29,680 nucleotides of DNA from Seminavis robusta (lineage: Eukaryota > Bacillariophyta > Bacillariophyceae > Naviculales > Naviculaceae). A program made the position numbers and the translations under genes. The notes under the pieces were generated by a model. It was not told the origin of the DNA. It saw only the letters and a program-made list of their open reading frames with translations, and did no database searches. The number at the start of each line of letters is the position of its first letter. Position 1 is the first letter of the stretch. Shown in pieces: positions 18,148 through 27,753 of the stretch. The DNA is taken from positions 10,001 through 39,680 of the forward strand of contig CAICTM010001026.1 of the NCBI GenBank assembly GCA_903772945.1, read 5' to 3'.

Positions 18148-18478
18148 GGCAATGAGGTGTAGTCGCTGACTTCTTATTTTTCAAAGAAAATGGATGATGG
18201 ATGCAAATCATGGCAACCAATGTATTGCTCTAGATGATAGCTTCCGGTAGCTCGGCTCCATGAACTGGCGCCACTCCACCCATCAGCAGGATCCGGAACG
18301 CGAGTAAGTCCGCGAGAGATGTCAATCACCACGTCACACAAAGATCTTGCTTGGATTTATTCGGTGTGGGAGTTCAAAGCGAAAGATCGCGTGAAGGAAG
18401 AGTTCCGTATTTGTAGGTCGGTCGGGCCCCGGATTGGGGCCTCGTGGCGGTCCACGAGAATGGCCGGTGTTGGGTTCT

Positions 18479-18625
18479 CCTACCGGTACTGGTATTGGGT
18501 CTAACGATTGCGCGTTTCCAAAGGTGCAGTGGTTGGTACGTTGGTACCGGTACCGGTACCATGGTACAAGTGTACTGGTACTGACGTACTGACCGACCGG
18601 TACCATACCGGTACGGGTACTGGTG
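18479..18625. repeat. GGTACC-rich palindromic cluster
   Basis: The stretch is dominated by TACCGGTAC, GGTACC and TACTGGTA pieces, including three head-to-tail GGTACC units at 18543-18560, and reads much the same on both strands. It could form hairpins or be a decayed simple repeat. Confidence 0.7.
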
Positions 18626-18994
18626 TTAGGCCAGGAAAGGTAGACCAGGTCGAGGTGCTGTACTTGTTAGACCTCGAAATGGTCTCGAGTGTTCTCGACT
18701 CGGAGCCTGCCACTGCACTCTTGGAAAGGTGCGGTTTCTCTCTGGTCTGGGGAAAGATTTGTGATATGTTTTGTACAATCTAGCTAGCTAATGAATTCAG
18801 TTTGTTTGAGAACAAAATATGGACAATAGAAAACAAATGTGCTTCCTCAGTACCAGTTACCATTAGCGGTATCGGTACCATGGAGAATCGCAGGTACAGC
18901 TAGTTTTACAGCGTTAGAAAGTATTTGTGGATCAGGGTAAGTAAATGGACTCAAGGAAGAAGACATTGATACCAAGCACTCTATTAATAGGCGG

Positions 18995-19046
18995 CACATT
19001 GGTTGTGTCGACGGCTCTTTCACATTGGTTGTATCGACTGCTCTTT
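18995..19046. repeat. 26-bp tandem pair
   Basis: CACATTGGTTGTGTCGACGG-type units at 18995-19020 and 19021-19046 differ at two positions. They lie just downstream of the trypsin gene. Confidence 0.8.
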
Positions 19047-19170
19047 CGGCTTGGGTGGCTGCTTGGGTGCTTGGGTGGCTCGTGCCACATAGCTCATATC
19101 CCTCTTGTGACCGCTCTCACTCTCTTCAGGGTCCACCCCCGAGAGGCGAGGTATCATCATCAAGGAGGAA

Positions 19171-20980
19171 TCAAAGAACAAAGTATGCCTCAGCATAATC
19201 TGTAAAGTTGCCGGTGTGCTCAAAAATCACACGCTCTTCGACAGTTGTGATGTAGCCGGTCCTTTTTCCAACCGCTGTTTGATAGTATATGATATCCTGA
19301 ACTATACGAATGTTCCCATTCCCATGACTACAGCAAATTCCGTTTCCGGCAGAATCAGCAATGAGGAACCAGTAGTTCCCTTCCAACAAACCGGGAAATT
19401 CCTCCACGACTTGAGTCAATGCATTATCAACATTTTGCTGGACAGTGCCGTTGCCATCAAACTGGAGAGTATAGATTTCTTCACCAGTATCTTGATTCAG
19501 TAAAAACCAGCCAGTCTCTTGCGGGTGCATGTCGTACAGAATTTCGACTCGCAGAGTCGAAACAGCGCTTTGGACCATTGTGCTATTGCCGTTTTCAGTT
19601 TGGTCCACCAATGTGGTGGGAGTGGAAACTTGACTGGAAGAATTCGCCAAGCTTGGCGCCACTGGTACGGCAGCCATTGCTCCACCCACTTGGATGTTTA
19701 GAAGGAGCTCTCCGCTATCTCGAATATCCCCATTATGGAGAGCTAGCTCTTCGGTTGTACCTCTGCCACTGTAAATGGCAACACCTCCAATAATGGCACT
19801 GCCATCGCCATCTGTCATCCAGAAGGTGTAGTCACCAGCTGGTACCTGGAGGATTGTCGTCTGCAGCCCCGTTTCTTGCACTGTGCCACGGAAGGTCACT
19901 GTCATTTCATGCCCCCGTTCATCCAGTAAGGCCCACGCAACTTCTTCTGGGTTTTGATTGTATGCAATGTCAATCCGAATCTCGTTGCAGTGAGCTGGTG
20001 GTACGGCTGAAAGCTCGCAGATTTTATGTTGCAGCCACGGATAGACCACGCTTACACGAGCATAGACACCAGGGGAATCCGGTCTCGCACATCCTGTATT
20101 ATGAAGATGATTGAGCCAGTCAGATCTACTGCTGACAGATGCGAATTGTTTCACTACGAACCTGACAACATTGTCTGCACTCACCTCGACCCCACGACAC
20201 TAGCCCCACTTGTAGAAAGGTTGCTGGGTCAAACAGCGGACCACCCGAGTCTGCAGTGCAGCTATCTTTCCCGCCTTCCAAGTGACCAGCACAAAATGAC
20301 ACCGAATCGCGAACTTGTGATTTTTTGTTGTAATAGGGTTGACAATTTGGAATGTGGTTCACATCCACTTGTTGCAGGTATGGTGCCGTTCGAGTAGCAC
20401 CCTCTGCCATAATCCCAAAACCAATCACACGAAAGGTTTCATCCGAGGACGGATAAGTTGGATCCGAGTTGAGTGTCACTAGTGTTGCGTTGGGTATGGG
20501 TCTAGCCAACTTGAGGACCATGAAATCGTAGGCTTTGCTATCTGTAAAATCATACCTAGGATGTCGAGCGTAGTCGATAATGCGCCGGCTATTGCCAGTC
20601 CCACTCACGTGTCCTCCAATCTTTACAGGTTGTCGTAGGGAAAAAATATCATCAGCCATGCAGTGACCAGCAGTCAAGACGATATCATCGTGAATGAGAC
20701 TTCCACCACAACCAGTGAGCCATTGCGCAAAAAATTGGTAAGCTCCTGGCGTAGCTTCTGTTCCGCCGACGATTCGTTCTCTGGGTTTCTGGTAGTTGTT
20801 TTCTCTCAAGTAGGAGTGCACCTTCTTTGCTTGCGAGGCATTCACTGATTTTTCAAGGGTCTTTGTAGCTAGACCAAGCGGCAGGTTTGAGTGAACGACC
20901 AGGAGGGCAAGTACTACCCTTGATAAGATGCTGGCTGATTGTGGCCGATACATATAGGGGCGGAGCTGTCTTGTGGTCAT
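19171..20980 (-). CDS. Secreted trypsin-like serine protease (S1A) with two C-terminal modules
   Basis: The first ATG is at 20980 (MTTRQLRPY); the frame upstream lacks an ATG. A hydrophobic signal segment (ILSRVVLALLVV) and short propeptide precede the activation site RIVGG. The catalytic triad is visible: His106 in TAGHC, Asp152 in YDFMVLKL and Ser245 in ADSGGP. Asp at the S1 position (KDSC) predicts cleavage after Arg/Lys. The residue before Asp-Ser is Ala (243) where most trypsins have Gly, which may alter the oxyanion hole. A GT-AG intron (20184-20094, 91 nt) joins SWGRG to CARPDSPGVYARV. The roughly 240-residue C-terminus holds two related beta-rich modules: a diverged one (PAGDYTFWMTDGDGSA) and one with the canonical NYWFLIADSAGNGICC motif found in many extracellular proteins. 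About 572 residues in total. Confidence 0.9.
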
Positions 20981-21855
20981 GGTTCCCAAGTGCCTCTTTC
21001 GTCTTATAGTATTATATCCAACTGCTGGAGAGACGAAGAGTGCCTCGTTCGTCTTATACAATAAATTTCCTGGCTAGACTACAGTCGTACCTACAGGAGA
21101 GAAGAATAGAAGAGAAAAATGAGATCATTGCAAGAGATCCTATGCATACAGCACTAGCGGTAGCCTGGTCCTGTTTTGGCGAGTGGAGTTTTAAATTTCG
21201 CTTCGAAATCCAAGAAGAAGGAAGACAAAAGTGAGCACAATTCAGAAAGCATGCCTCTCCAGGATTTTTAACACCTGTTAACTTCATCTCTGGAAAGCTC
21301 TCACACTTTCTCACAATTTGCGAGAATTGACGTTGGGGTTAGTGCACCATGAGGCGCTCGGGAGTTTTGTTCTGGATTTGTGGAAGCCAACGTCTAAATA
21401 CCAAGAGCACGAAGTAGCCAACTAGGCAACATCGTCGCCTTTTGAGTAGTCCTCTGCTTCGCCAAATGCTCAGAAATCGCAATAGTCGAGATAATACATA
21501 GGAGGTTCCACTTCTTGGATATGGTCTGTTTAGGGGAGGTTGGAGAGGAAGGTTGCGCCGACCCTCCTTTACTATTGTGCAGATACCATGTTCCTCTCCT
21601 ACTCCCTGCATTGGCCGCACTTTTGTTTCCTGTCCGAGGCTCTTGGAGCGTATCCAATCACTTGCAGGCAAAGCATCCAGTCAAAAGACCAAGTGACCTT
21701 CTCACAATTGGCAGGCTTGTGAAGCAAAAAGCATCCGTTTCATTTTGCCTCTTCCGTTTTGTAACTTTCTTCATACTACTACGGTGTTCTCTGCTTCAGA
21801 TCTTCCTCTCTGTTACCACACACCTAGCTAGCAATCCATTCATTGCGGCATCATC
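20981..21855. other. Shared upstream region of two divergent genes
   Basis: This lies between the minus-strand trypsin start and the plus-strand start at 21856, so it should hold both promoters. A direct repeat of AGTGCCTC(T/G)TTCGTCTTATA (20989 and 21039, 50 bp apart) gives two TATAAGACGAA copies on the minus strand just upstream of the trypsin ATG, possible core-promoter or leader elements. No gene was seen. Confidence 0.45.
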
Positions 21856-23892
21856 ATGAAGGTAGACAACGACAAAGAGAAACCATCCGACGTTAGCGTC
21901 GAAGGCGAGGGTGACAAGTCCCAGGCGTCTTCCATTGGCAAACGCCTCAAGAAGATTACCAGCATCTTCTCCAAAAAGAAGAATGCTGGTACCAGCGCTG
22001 GCAACAGCGTCAGCGCTAACGGCAGCAAGAAGCACAAGAAGTCAAAGAGCAAGAAGGGCAAGAAAGGAAACAAAAAGGAAGCTCAGAATCCCGAGGCGAC
22101 CAAAGACAAATCGGAGGCTGCTGCGTCCGTTGGTGATGACGATGCCAAGGATGCGGACGTTATCAAGGAAACTCCCTCCAAGCCAGTTGTCTTGGAATCG
22201 CACTACTACGAAACAACAGCAGGAGACGAAGACACCGAGTCAGAAGATGACGAAGAGTGCAACTATTCAGCACCGGCTGCCCTTGGAATCAGGGATGAAC
22301 CTCCCGAAGAGGAACCACCTTCCTCTCCAAAGAAGGCAGAGAAGGACGAAAAAGAAGAAAACGTGGAGACTCCCAATGAGGAAGATAAGGACGACTTAGA
22401 TGTCATGAAGGAGGAAATAACTTCCAACCAAAACGAAGCAACCACCGTATCAACGGGAGCTGATGAGGTGGCAGACGCCGTCAACGGGAGCCTCTTTTGC
22501 TGCACATTTCAGGACATTCTTTTTGCGCTACATTTCAGTGACGCCCCTGGTCCCAATGGGTCTGATCCTGTGTGCGGCGAGGCTAGCAATGATACTTCGT
22601 GTTTTGAAGCTTGCGCCCCTTCCACGACATGTGTGCCTACCTGTGGACCAACCAATGCTATCAAGGCAGATGGCAGCTTCACCATGGATGACTCTAGTGT
22701 TTCCAAGCCCAAGGACGAAGTTGATGGTCCCTCTCCTCCTGTCCCCGGTGAAGCCAAAGCTGTCGCTGGCGAAGTTGATGGAGACAAACCGGTAACGGCT
22801 GAACTACAAATTGAAGTGGAGACTCCTACTGACGCCCCAGCCGATACTGCGGACGAGAAATCAGGCGAAGCTTCTGCTGAGAAGGCGGCCGAAGATTCCG
22901 CCGAGAAGGCCGCCGCAGATTCTGCCGATGCCTCCTCACCTGATAAACCAGCCGAACCTGCTTCTGAGGCTCCAGTTGATTCTAAGGCTGAGGCTCCTCC
23001 AGCCGAAGCCGCCCCAGATGCTCCAGAGAAATCTGCTGAAGAGACCCCAGCAGAGGCCAAGGAGGCTCCGAGTGCAGTTCCAACCGAAACTCCAGCGGAA
23101 ACACCTGACGAGGCACCCAAGACTCCGGATGACGCCCCAGCGACAGAACCCGAAGAGCTTGTTTTGACGAAGCAACCAACGCCCAGTGGTATGACAAATG
23201 ACGACGAAACTGCAGCTGCTTCCGCTGCCGCCAAGGAGGAAGAAGAGGAAGCCGATGAAGAGCCCATCAAGGTAGAGACTGTTGGGGTAGATACGGTTGA
23301 CGAGTCGGTGCCTGAAAAGGTGGAGGAAGTTCCTTCAGTCATGACGGAGCAACGCGATGCACCAGAAGAAGCCGAGTCCAGGAAATCAAGCAGGTCCAAG
23401 AAGTCTAAAGGATCCAAATGGTCAAAGAAGGAATCCCACTCAGACATCAAGAAGACGCCATCATCGCCGAAGAAGCTGTCACGACGAGAAGCTCAACAAC
23501 GAGAGCAGGAGCGAATGAAATACAGAAGTCGGCATGTCAAGAACCTTCACAAGGACACAGGCAGAGATGAAATTGAGCGTGCACGGAATTGCGATTCGAG
23601 CACCATCGCGTCCTCTCCTGCAATTAGTTTTGATCTCATGGCTAACGATTCCATGAATTCCGAAAAGTCCACACTTGATGTAAGTCACTCTTCCTTCTTT
23701 CTTGAAAACATAGACTGTGCAAGCCACTCTCACGTAATCACCATATCTTGTTGCCCTACTATCTCCCATTTTACCCTACCTACTTCGCAGGCTATGATCC
23801 AAGATGCCCTTAAGAGAATTGATAGAGCAAAGGATTATGTTGACATGAACCTCCAATCGTCAATGTCAGTGTCTATGTCTGCCACTGAGTAG
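21856..23892 (+). CDS. Low-complexity Lys- and Ala/Glu/Pro-rich protein of unknown function
   Basis: The frame is open for 678 codons from the ATG at 21856. A GT-AG intron with a pyrimidine-rich tail is very likely at 23680-23790 (GAT|GTAAGT...TTCGCAG|GCT). It is 111 nt long, in frame and stop-free, so splicing would give 641 residues. The N-terminus has no signal peptide and carries a dense Lys cluster (KKHKKSKSKKGKKGNKK, about residues 55-75). An acidic region follows, then a Cys-rich patch (about 217-265: FCC, CFEACAP, CVPTCGP), a long EAP/DAP/AEK repeat tract (about 330-440), and a basic Ser/Lys region (SRKSSRSKKSKGSKWSKK). It is probably largely disordered. Polybasic clusters occur in silica-associated diatom proteins, but without a secretion signal that link is speculative. 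Confidence 0.8.
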   Translation: MKVDNDKEKPSDVSVEGEGDKSQASSIGKRLKKITSIFSKKKNAGTSAGNSVSANGSKKHKKSKSKKGKKGNKKEAQNPEATKDKSEAAASVGDDDAKDADVIKETPSKPVVLESHYYETTAGDEDTESEDDEECNYSAPAALGIRDEPPEEEPPSSPKKAEKDEKEENVETPNEEDKDDLDVMKEEITSNQNEATTVSTGADEVADAVNGSLFCCTFQDILFALHFSDAPGPNGSDPVCGEASNDTSCFEACAPSTTCVPTCGPTNAIKADGSFTMDDSSVSKPKDEVDGPSPPVPGEAKAVAGEVDGDKPVTAELQIEVETPTDAPADTADEKSGEASAEKAAEDSAEKAAADSADASSPDKPAEPASEAPVDSKAEAPPAEAAPDAPEKSAEETPAEAKEAPSAVPTETPAETPDEAPKTPDDAPATEPEELVLTKQPTPSGMTNDDETAAASAAAKEEEEEADEEPIKVETVGVDTVDESVPEKVEEVPSVMTEQRDAPEEAESRKSSRSKKSKGSKWSKKESHSDIKKTPSSPKKLSRREAQQREQERMKYRSRHVKNLHKDTGRDEIERARNCDSSTIASSPAISFDLMANDSMNSEKSTLDVSHSSFFLENIDCASHSHVITISCCPTISHFTLPTSQAMIQDALKRIDRAKDYVDMNLQSSMSVSMSATE

Positions 23893-24430
23893 AGCAGACA
23901 CACTCATGATGTTCCTTTTCGGTTGGAAACTATCTGAAAAGATGCCAACAGGTGTCGTTTGCATTGATGTTCGTGCACCCCCCTGTAAGACGCACTGCAG
24001 CAAACTCTGCCTGGTGCCCACTTTTGTTCAACATCGATTGAAAGACAAGCTTGGAGACGAGAATAGCGCGGTTCCTTCAACTCCAGTTTCTTTGTGTGTT
24101 ACATTTCTTCCAAAGACTTCATATAACTGGTTTTAGCAACTATAATAGTCTTAACATTCTAAAATTGATCCCTTTTTGTGCAACCACTTCTGTTTGACTT
24201 GTGAGACAAGAATTCTTCAATCATTCTATCGCTTGCTTGCTACCTGGTACCATCCACTTGGCCGACTCAGTGTAATGCTGGCCCCAAGAAATACAATCGC
24301 TAGTAGAACACGTCAACCCGACCCGTTGTGTTCAATCTTTGTGAAGGTCCTTTCGTATAGTAGGACCGCGACGGTAATGGACCAAGCGTAGGTTTAGCAC
24401 GACAATTGGTTGTTAGAAAGACAGCTAGAG
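23893..24430. other. Gap between converging genes, nothing recognised
   Basis: These 538 bases lie between the stop of the plus-strand low-complexity gene and the stop of the minus-strand GH5 gene. Both 3' untranslated regions should be here. No domain-bearing frame, strong repeat or RNA gene was recognised. Confidence 0.5.
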
Positions 24431-26326
24431 CTACCTAGTAGAACTTGATTCCTGTGTACTAATGCCAGCAAAGAAATCATCCGTAACTTCGTTGGGGTGG
24501 TGCGCGGTTTGATCTCCGCAGGGAAACAGCGATTCGTCTGGATGAGGATTGACTCCAAACCGATACATCAAATGAGAAAAGGACCATGCCGATCGAAAGG
24601 CACCACCAAATGGCATGCGGTAGGACCAATAGTACAGTTTGACATTGGCTCGTTGGGACGCCTCCAGTTGCGCGTCGTAGGATGCTCGTAGGGTATCTAC
24701 ATCATTGCAGGCATGCAAGACTTTGTGATGTGTCGATGTAGAGAACTCCCCCGACATGAGCTTGGCATCTTTGCCACAATGCGTATCCACAGCTTCGCGA
24801 AAGACATCGGCCCAAGAAGTGCATCGGGCCAACGCGTCGACTCTAGCATCGACATTGGAACAAGTATAATTCCCCAGCGGTGGTCCGTCTGATGTTCCCA
24901 TACAAGCAGGTTCCCAGGCATGATAATGATGCATATCGAGGACGGCCCAGGATTGGCGTTCCTTGTGTGATGTGACGTGACTCCACCAGGCAGCAATCAG
25001 ATTCGTGGCGGATGGATGGCGACCACCCATGTCTTTATCGTCATGTGGATCAGACAGTACTTCGGCCGACAATGCCGACTCGTGGACATTGACATGAAGT
25101 TCTTTTCCCGCCTTTGGCAAGGACGATTCTCGAAAGACTTGAATAGCATCATCGATCCATCGAAAGACCCGCAAATGAGGTCCATCCGGTACACTATCTT
25201 TCAAAACGTCGTGTCGATATTCGGCTGCCATGGACGGCGCCAAGGGTGGTAGATAATCCCGTTCGGAATGACGAAAGACTCCGGCCAAATGGGCCGGTTC
25301 ATTCATGGGACTAATGGCCAAAATACCATCAAAAGCCAGTGGATCAGTGGTAGCCAAATCTTCGACCCATGCCACAAACTCTCGAAAGAGTCGTCGTCCC
25401 AAATCCGTGTCCATGTGTTCGGGTTGATCGTGATACCAAAATCGTGGTGGACGAGGCCACATGCCACTAAACGTTCCCGGACTGGTGGCACCCGGGTACG
25501 TGTGTAGATCCAAGGATGCCGTCAGGCCGTACGTACCACAGTGTCTCAAAAATTGCGTCAAGACGGATTTGGGAATGGCGGGCCATCGGACTTGTTGTTG
25601 ATCTTGATAGAATGGATCTGGACATGTGAATTGATCCAATAATTCCTGTTGGTAGGCTCGACTGGTATTCGTAAGATCAATGCGACTCGGATCGGCATTG
25701 GTAAAACACCAACTCAGTGGAACTCGAATGTGTTGGACACCCAACCTGGCCAATTGCGCAATATCGCTTTCGACAATAAACGACGTTCGATGGGCATGAA
25801 ATATTTTAATGGCACGGGCGACTCCAACCGTATCGATCAAACTCGTCAAAAGGTCCGTTTCCGAGTGCCAACTCTTGGGGGCGTTGGACTGACGGCCAGT
25901 GTAGAGGGGTGGGAGACAAATGGCCGAGGACATTGTATCGGGTGTCGCCGTTTCGACGGCCCCATCCTGTCCGGCAAAAAAGTAATCTTCCAGGGACAAC
26001 CAGGAACCGACATTGACACCAGATGGCATGGCAACCGCAGTAGTGGATTGGCTGGTGGTTTGTCGATTATAATGATGTTTCATGGCCATAATGGGTGGGG
26101 ATGTTGTTGTTGTCTGGTGGAGCGTGTCCATGGCAGCCAGTAGAGTCAGTGCTCCCAACACTGCAATGGAGGCAATCATGAGGTTCTTTCGACTGAAATT
26201 TGACTGTTGAGGCTTGAGTGCCGACAAGGGTGTCTGATGATCACCAGTACCAGTAGTCGAAGTATCGTCCTTCCATAGTCGATCGATGGACGAATATTTG
26301 TAGGGAGAAGATGTGTTCGTGGTCAT
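24431..26326 (-). CDS. Membrane-anchored GH5-type exo-beta-1,3-glucanase-like hydrolase
   Basis: An intronless frame of 631 residues; the ATG at 26326 is the natural start. A cytoplasmic tail of about 46 residues is followed by one hydrophobic segment (about 48-66: LMIASIAVLGALTLLAAM), so it is probably a type II membrane or Golgi/surface enzyme. The catalytic barrel carries GVNVGSWLSLEDYF, ESDIAQLARLGVQHIRVPLSW and LDLHTYPGA. The acid/base Glu343 is in SPMNEP, DMHHYHAW follows, and the nucleophile Glu527 is in SGEFST. These are the markers of GH5 and the fungal exo-1,3-glucanase branch. The likely substrate is a beta-1,3-glucan such as chrysolaminarin or wall callose. Substrate and location are inferred. 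All expected catalytic residues are present. Confidence 0.9.
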   Translation of the reverse strand: MTTNTSSPYKYSSIDRLWKDDTSTTGTGDHQTPLSALKPQQSNFSRKNLMIASIAVLGALTLLAAMDTLHQTTTTSPPIMAMKHHYNRQTTSQSTTAVAMPSGVNVGSWLSLEDYFFAGQDGAVETATPDTMSSAICLPPLYTGRQSNAPKSWHSETDLLTSLIDTVGVARAIKIFHAHRTSFIVESDIAQLARLGVQHIRVPLSWCFTNADPSRIDLTNTSRAYQQELLDQFTCPDPFYQDQQQVRWPAIPKSVLTQFLRHCGTYGLTASLDLHTYPGATSPGTFSGMWPRPPRFWYHDQPEHMDTDLGRRLFREFVAWVEDLATTDPLAFDGILAISPMNEPAHLAGVFRHSERDYLPPLAPSMAAEYRHDVLKDSVPDGPHLRVFRWIDDAIQVFRESSLPKAGKELHVNVHESALSAEVLSDPHDDKDMGGRHPSATNLIAAWWSHVTSHKERQSWAVLDMHHYHAWEPACMGTSDGPPLGNYTCSNVDARVDALARCTSWADVFREAVDTHCGKDAKLMSGEFSTSTHHKVLHACNDVDTLRASYDAQLEASQRANVKLYYWSYRMPFGGAFRSAWSFSHLMYRFGVNPHPDESLFPCGDQTAHHPNEVTDDFFAGISTQESSSTR

Positions 26327-26886
26327 GGTTAGACAAAGAATCTAAGAAAGTAGCCGGTGTGAGGATTGTAAGGTGGCAGTATCAGTACAGTATCTACTAA
26401 AGTGTGTCAAGAGATGGTTGGCTACCCGAAGATAGCCCAAGGACTGCCGAAGGAAGTTTAAAAGTTCAGAAAAGTAAAGCTGTACTGTACTGTACTTGCA
26501 AAGGTTTCATTGGCACTTCGCCACTTCGCAACTTTCAGATTTTCTTGGTTGTCTAGAATTCGTGATTGACTACTTGTGACTTATATCTTTGGAACGCCAT
26601 CGAAAGTTCTTGCAGCTGTCAAAGAAAACGAGACAACGTGCATGAAGTGTCTTGCATGCAAGATAAAAGCAAGACCTTCACTTCTTGACTTTCTCATTTT
26701 TGGTATCTTCTTCTGTGGTTCGCGGAAAGCAAGGCAACATAGAAGAGCTCATAGAAGCAACCTGTGTGAGGAGGTATCCTTCTTTGCACTCTCTGTTATT
26801 GCATTAATTTCTCTTTTACTAGTACTACATATCAGCCATCATCAACCATCATCAACCATTCATTATTACTTATCTTTTAAAAAAGC
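26327..26886. other. Shared upstream region of two divergent genes
   Basis: This lies between the GH5 start (minus) and the CaaX-protein start (plus), and should carry both promoters. It has GTACTGTACTGTACTT (about 26482), a direct repeat of ATCATCAACC (about 26837-26856) and a T/A-rich run just before the ATG at 26887. No gene was seen. Confidence 0.45.
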
Positions 26887-27753
26887 ATGTCCAACAGCAA
26901 CAATCCTCCCGTGATCAACTTTAACAATGTGGTTGTGGATCACAGCACGACGGTAGTGTACAAAAAGCCGAATCAACAGACGTTTGTTCCTGCATTTGCC
27001 CAGCAACAACTCAAGTCGACAGCCGGTGGCAAGACAAAAACGTTCAAGGGTGCCACGACGGTCGTCAACAGCACTGCCGGCCCTGTCATTAAGGGACCCA
27101 CCATCTCCACTAAACCACCACAACAGTCCAGTGGGCCTCAAATTTCCATTACCGCTGCCACTGGATCCCATGTCCCCAAGCGAATCATTCAGGCACAACC
27201 GGCTCAAGCGGCGGCACCCGTGGCGTATGTCCCGGCACAGCGTCTCTACAAGAAAAAATTAGACGACAAATCCTACTTGAATCGAAACAAGGATAATGAA
27301 GAGGAACAACCACCACCGCCCGCCAAACCGACGCCAACGCCGGTAGTGACACCCCCACCGGCTCCTGCCGTGCCCGAACCGGCCGTTGTACCACCAGCAC
27401 CAGCACCAGCACCTCCCAAATCATGGCCACCACAACCAGCAGCTCCTGCAGTGAGTGGTGGTGCTCCAGCGGCAACCGGTGGGGGAGGAGGTGGATCTGG
27501 GGCCGCCAGTGGTAGTGCTGGAATGGCTGCCTCAAGTGGAACTGGGGGTGACAGCGCTCCGGCACCAGGAGGAGAAACTCCAGGAACAGCAGCAGCCGGC
27601 ACAAATACCGGTACGGCAGGAACGGCTCCTGGCACGGGAGCAACAGCGGCAGGAACGGGAACGGCAGAAGCAACGGGAGGTGGAGGAGCCACTACCACCA
27701 CCACCGTAACCACCACTACGGTGGAACAAAAATCATGTTGTACAATTTTGTAA
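26887..27753 (+). CDS. Pro/Ala/Gly/Thr-rich protein with C-terminal CaaX prenylation box
   Basis: An intronless frame of 288 residues from the ATG after TTTTAAAAAAGC to a TAA stop. The first 140 residues are polar and moderately complex (VINFNNVVVDHSTTVVYKK). Then come a Pro-rich part (about 140-190: PPPPAKPTPTP, PAPAPAPP), a Gly/Ala/Ser/Thr-rich part (about 195-270) and a Thr/Val run (TTTTTVTTTT). The last residues are KSCCTIL. CTIL fits a CaaX box, and a final Leu favours geranylgeranylation; the adjacent Cys could be palmitoylated. There is no signal peptide. The likely picture is a cytosolic protein tethered to a membrane by its C-terminus through a flexible linker. No family was recognised. 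Confidence 0.8.
   Translation: MSNSNNPPVINFNNVVVDHSTTVVYKKPNQQTFVPAFAQQQLKSTAGGKTKTFKGATTVVNSTAGPVIKGPTISTKPPQQSSGPQISITAATGSHVPKRIIQAQPAQAAAPVAYVPAQRLYKKKLDDKSYLNRNKDNEEEQPPPPAKPTPTPVVTPPPAPAVPEPAVVPPAPAPAPPKSWPPQPAAPAVSGGAPAATGGGGGGSGAASGSAGMAASSGTGGDSAPAPGGETPGTAAAGTNTGTAGTAPGTGATAAGTGTAEATGGGGATTTTTVTTTTVEQKSCCTIL

Larger units (their letters stand above)
18148..19170. other. Intergenic region between the DUF2252 and trypsin genes
   Basis: Apart from the GGTACC cluster and 26-bp tandem pair annotated separately, this region holds a CTAGCTAGCTAA run (about 18780) and another CAGTACCAGTTACC/GGTATCGGTACC patch (18849-18880). No open frame here shows a domain, so no gene is called. Confidence 0.5.

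Noticed and set aside
22509..23450. 313-codon minus-strand Ser/Ala-rich open frame
   Set aside because: Antisense shadow of the Ala/Glu/Pro repeat codons in the plus-strand gene.
27273..27716. 147-codon minus-strand Pro/Val/Ala-rich open frame
   Set aside because: Antisense of the Pro/Gly-rich part of the CaaX-box gene.
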